Origin: Armatimonadetes bacterium RBG_19FT_COMBO_69_19
GTDB lineage: Bacteria; Sysuimicrobiota; Sysuimicrobiia; Sysuimicrobiales; Kaftiobacteriaceae
Assembly: GCA_001768125.1 (NCBI GenBank)
Contig: MENB01000139.1
Location: 6,360 to 12,267 of the forward strand
Direction: 5' to 3'
Length of the DNA stretch: 5,908 nucleotides
The notes under the pieces are model-generated. The model saw only the letters and a program-made list of their open reading frames with translations, searched no databases and had not been told where the DNA came from. Within the stretch, counting starts at the first letter, position 1. Every line of letters begins with the position of its first letter. Positions 5,654-5,908 of the stretch are shown here, piece by piece. The translations under genes and the position numbers were made by a program.

Positions 5654-5908
5654 CTAGATCCGCTGCATCGGGCCTTCGGCCCGCTTCAGCAGAACCGCGT
5701 TCGTGGCGACGATGATCGATGATGCCGACATGAGCAGCGCCGACCACTCCGGCCGGAGCATGAGTCCGTAGGCGGGGTACAGGGCGCCCGCGGCCACGGG
5801 GATCGCCAGGACGTTGTAGATCGAGGCCCAGAACAGGTTCTGGCGCATCTTGCGCACGGTCGCCTTCGAAAGGAAAACGGCGCGCAGCACGTCGGCCGGA
5901 TCGGAACG
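5654..5908 (-). CDS. copA: Copper-translocating P-type ATPase, C-terminal fragment (cut by the right edge)
   Basis: The last 84 residues of a P1B-type ATPase, which exports or delivers Cu+ across the inner membrane using ATP. The frame is open to base 5908, so the gene starts outside the window. The fragment opens with RSDPADVLRAVFLSK, the stretch that follows the ATP-hinge region, then KMRQNLFWA leading into membrane helix 7 with Tyr31-Asn32 (fragment numbering) in YNVLAIP. Helix 8 carries Met60-S-A-Ser63-Ser64 (MSASS). Tyr and Asn in helix 7 plus MxxSS in helix 8 are the P1B-1 Cu+ signature, arguing against Zn or Co pumps; the CPC motif of helix 6 is not in view. The protein ends in a short KRAEGPMQRI tail. 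A copper pump fits a neighbourhood with a two-copper-site oxidase, either for CuA/CuB supply or for copper tolerance. Confidence 0.93.
   Translation of the reverse strand, partial: RSDPADVLRAVFLSKATVRKMRQNLFWASIYNVLAIPVAAGALYPAYGLMLRPEWSALLMSASSIIVATNAVLLKRAEGPMQRI
5669..5683 (+). terminator. Hairpin at the 3' junction of the small gene and copA
   Basis: CGGGCC-TTC-GGCCCG makes a 6-bp GC stem with a 3-base loop, 16 bases past the small gene's stop and inside the copA coding end. No T run follows on the plus strand. It may help end the pfkA-side transcript, but it also simply encodes Ala-Glu-Gly-Pro in copA, so the call is weak. Confidence 0.25.

Noticed and set aside
5888..5890. GTG at 5890 as the start of a 78-residue gene
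   Set aside because: The frame stays open to the window edge, and the upstream codons (RSDPAD) continue the P-type ATPase sequence, so this is the end of a larger gene.

Overview
The window is GC-rich bacterial DNA with compact gene spacing, and most codons in the real genes end in G or C. The gene content is an aa3/caa3-like haem-copper oxidase, a NarX/DesK-type two-component system, a bacterial phosphofructokinase and a copper P-type ATPase. This fits an aerobic, high-GC bacterium. The style recalls poorly cultivated soil or subsurface phyla such as Rokubacteria, but that placement is only an impression and the sequence does not prove it.

Layout. Positions 1-1065 (minus) hold the N-terminal 355 codons of cytochrome c oxidase subunit I, which runs off the left edge. 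Positions 1092-1922 (minus) hold subunit II with a complete CuA site, 26 bp upstream of subunit I. A 112-bp gap (1923-2034) carries a candidate promoter, an inverted repeat in the subunit II leader and a GC hairpin just past the regulator gene. Positions 2035-2688 (minus) encode a NarL/LuxR-type response regulator, which overlaps by 14 bp its partner sensor kinase at 2675-4423 (minus: seven predicted membrane helices, GAF, HisKA_3, HATPase). A 50-bp divergent gap separates the kinase from pfkA (4474-5445, plus). A 56-residue single-span membrane protein of unknown function follows (5482-5652, plus). The last gene is the C-terminus of a Cu+-type P1B ATPase (5654-5908, minus), which meets the small gene tail to tail with one base between the stop codons.

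How the genes may work together. Kinase, regulator, subunit II and subunit I all read in the same direction. The kinase has a cysteine-bearing GAF domain that could sense redox, metal or gas. A reasonable inference is that the pair controls terminal-oxidase expression. The copper ATPase at the right edge fits a respiratory copper theme, since CuA and CuB both need copper. The phosphofructokinase is a glycolytic enzyme with an unusual serine at the usual Mg-binding aspartate. I see no CRISPR array, mobile element, tRNA, rRNA or phage gene. The points most worth checking are the GAF cysteine/histidine set, the PfkA active-site substitution, the Phe at the subunit II electron-entry position and the small membrane protein.
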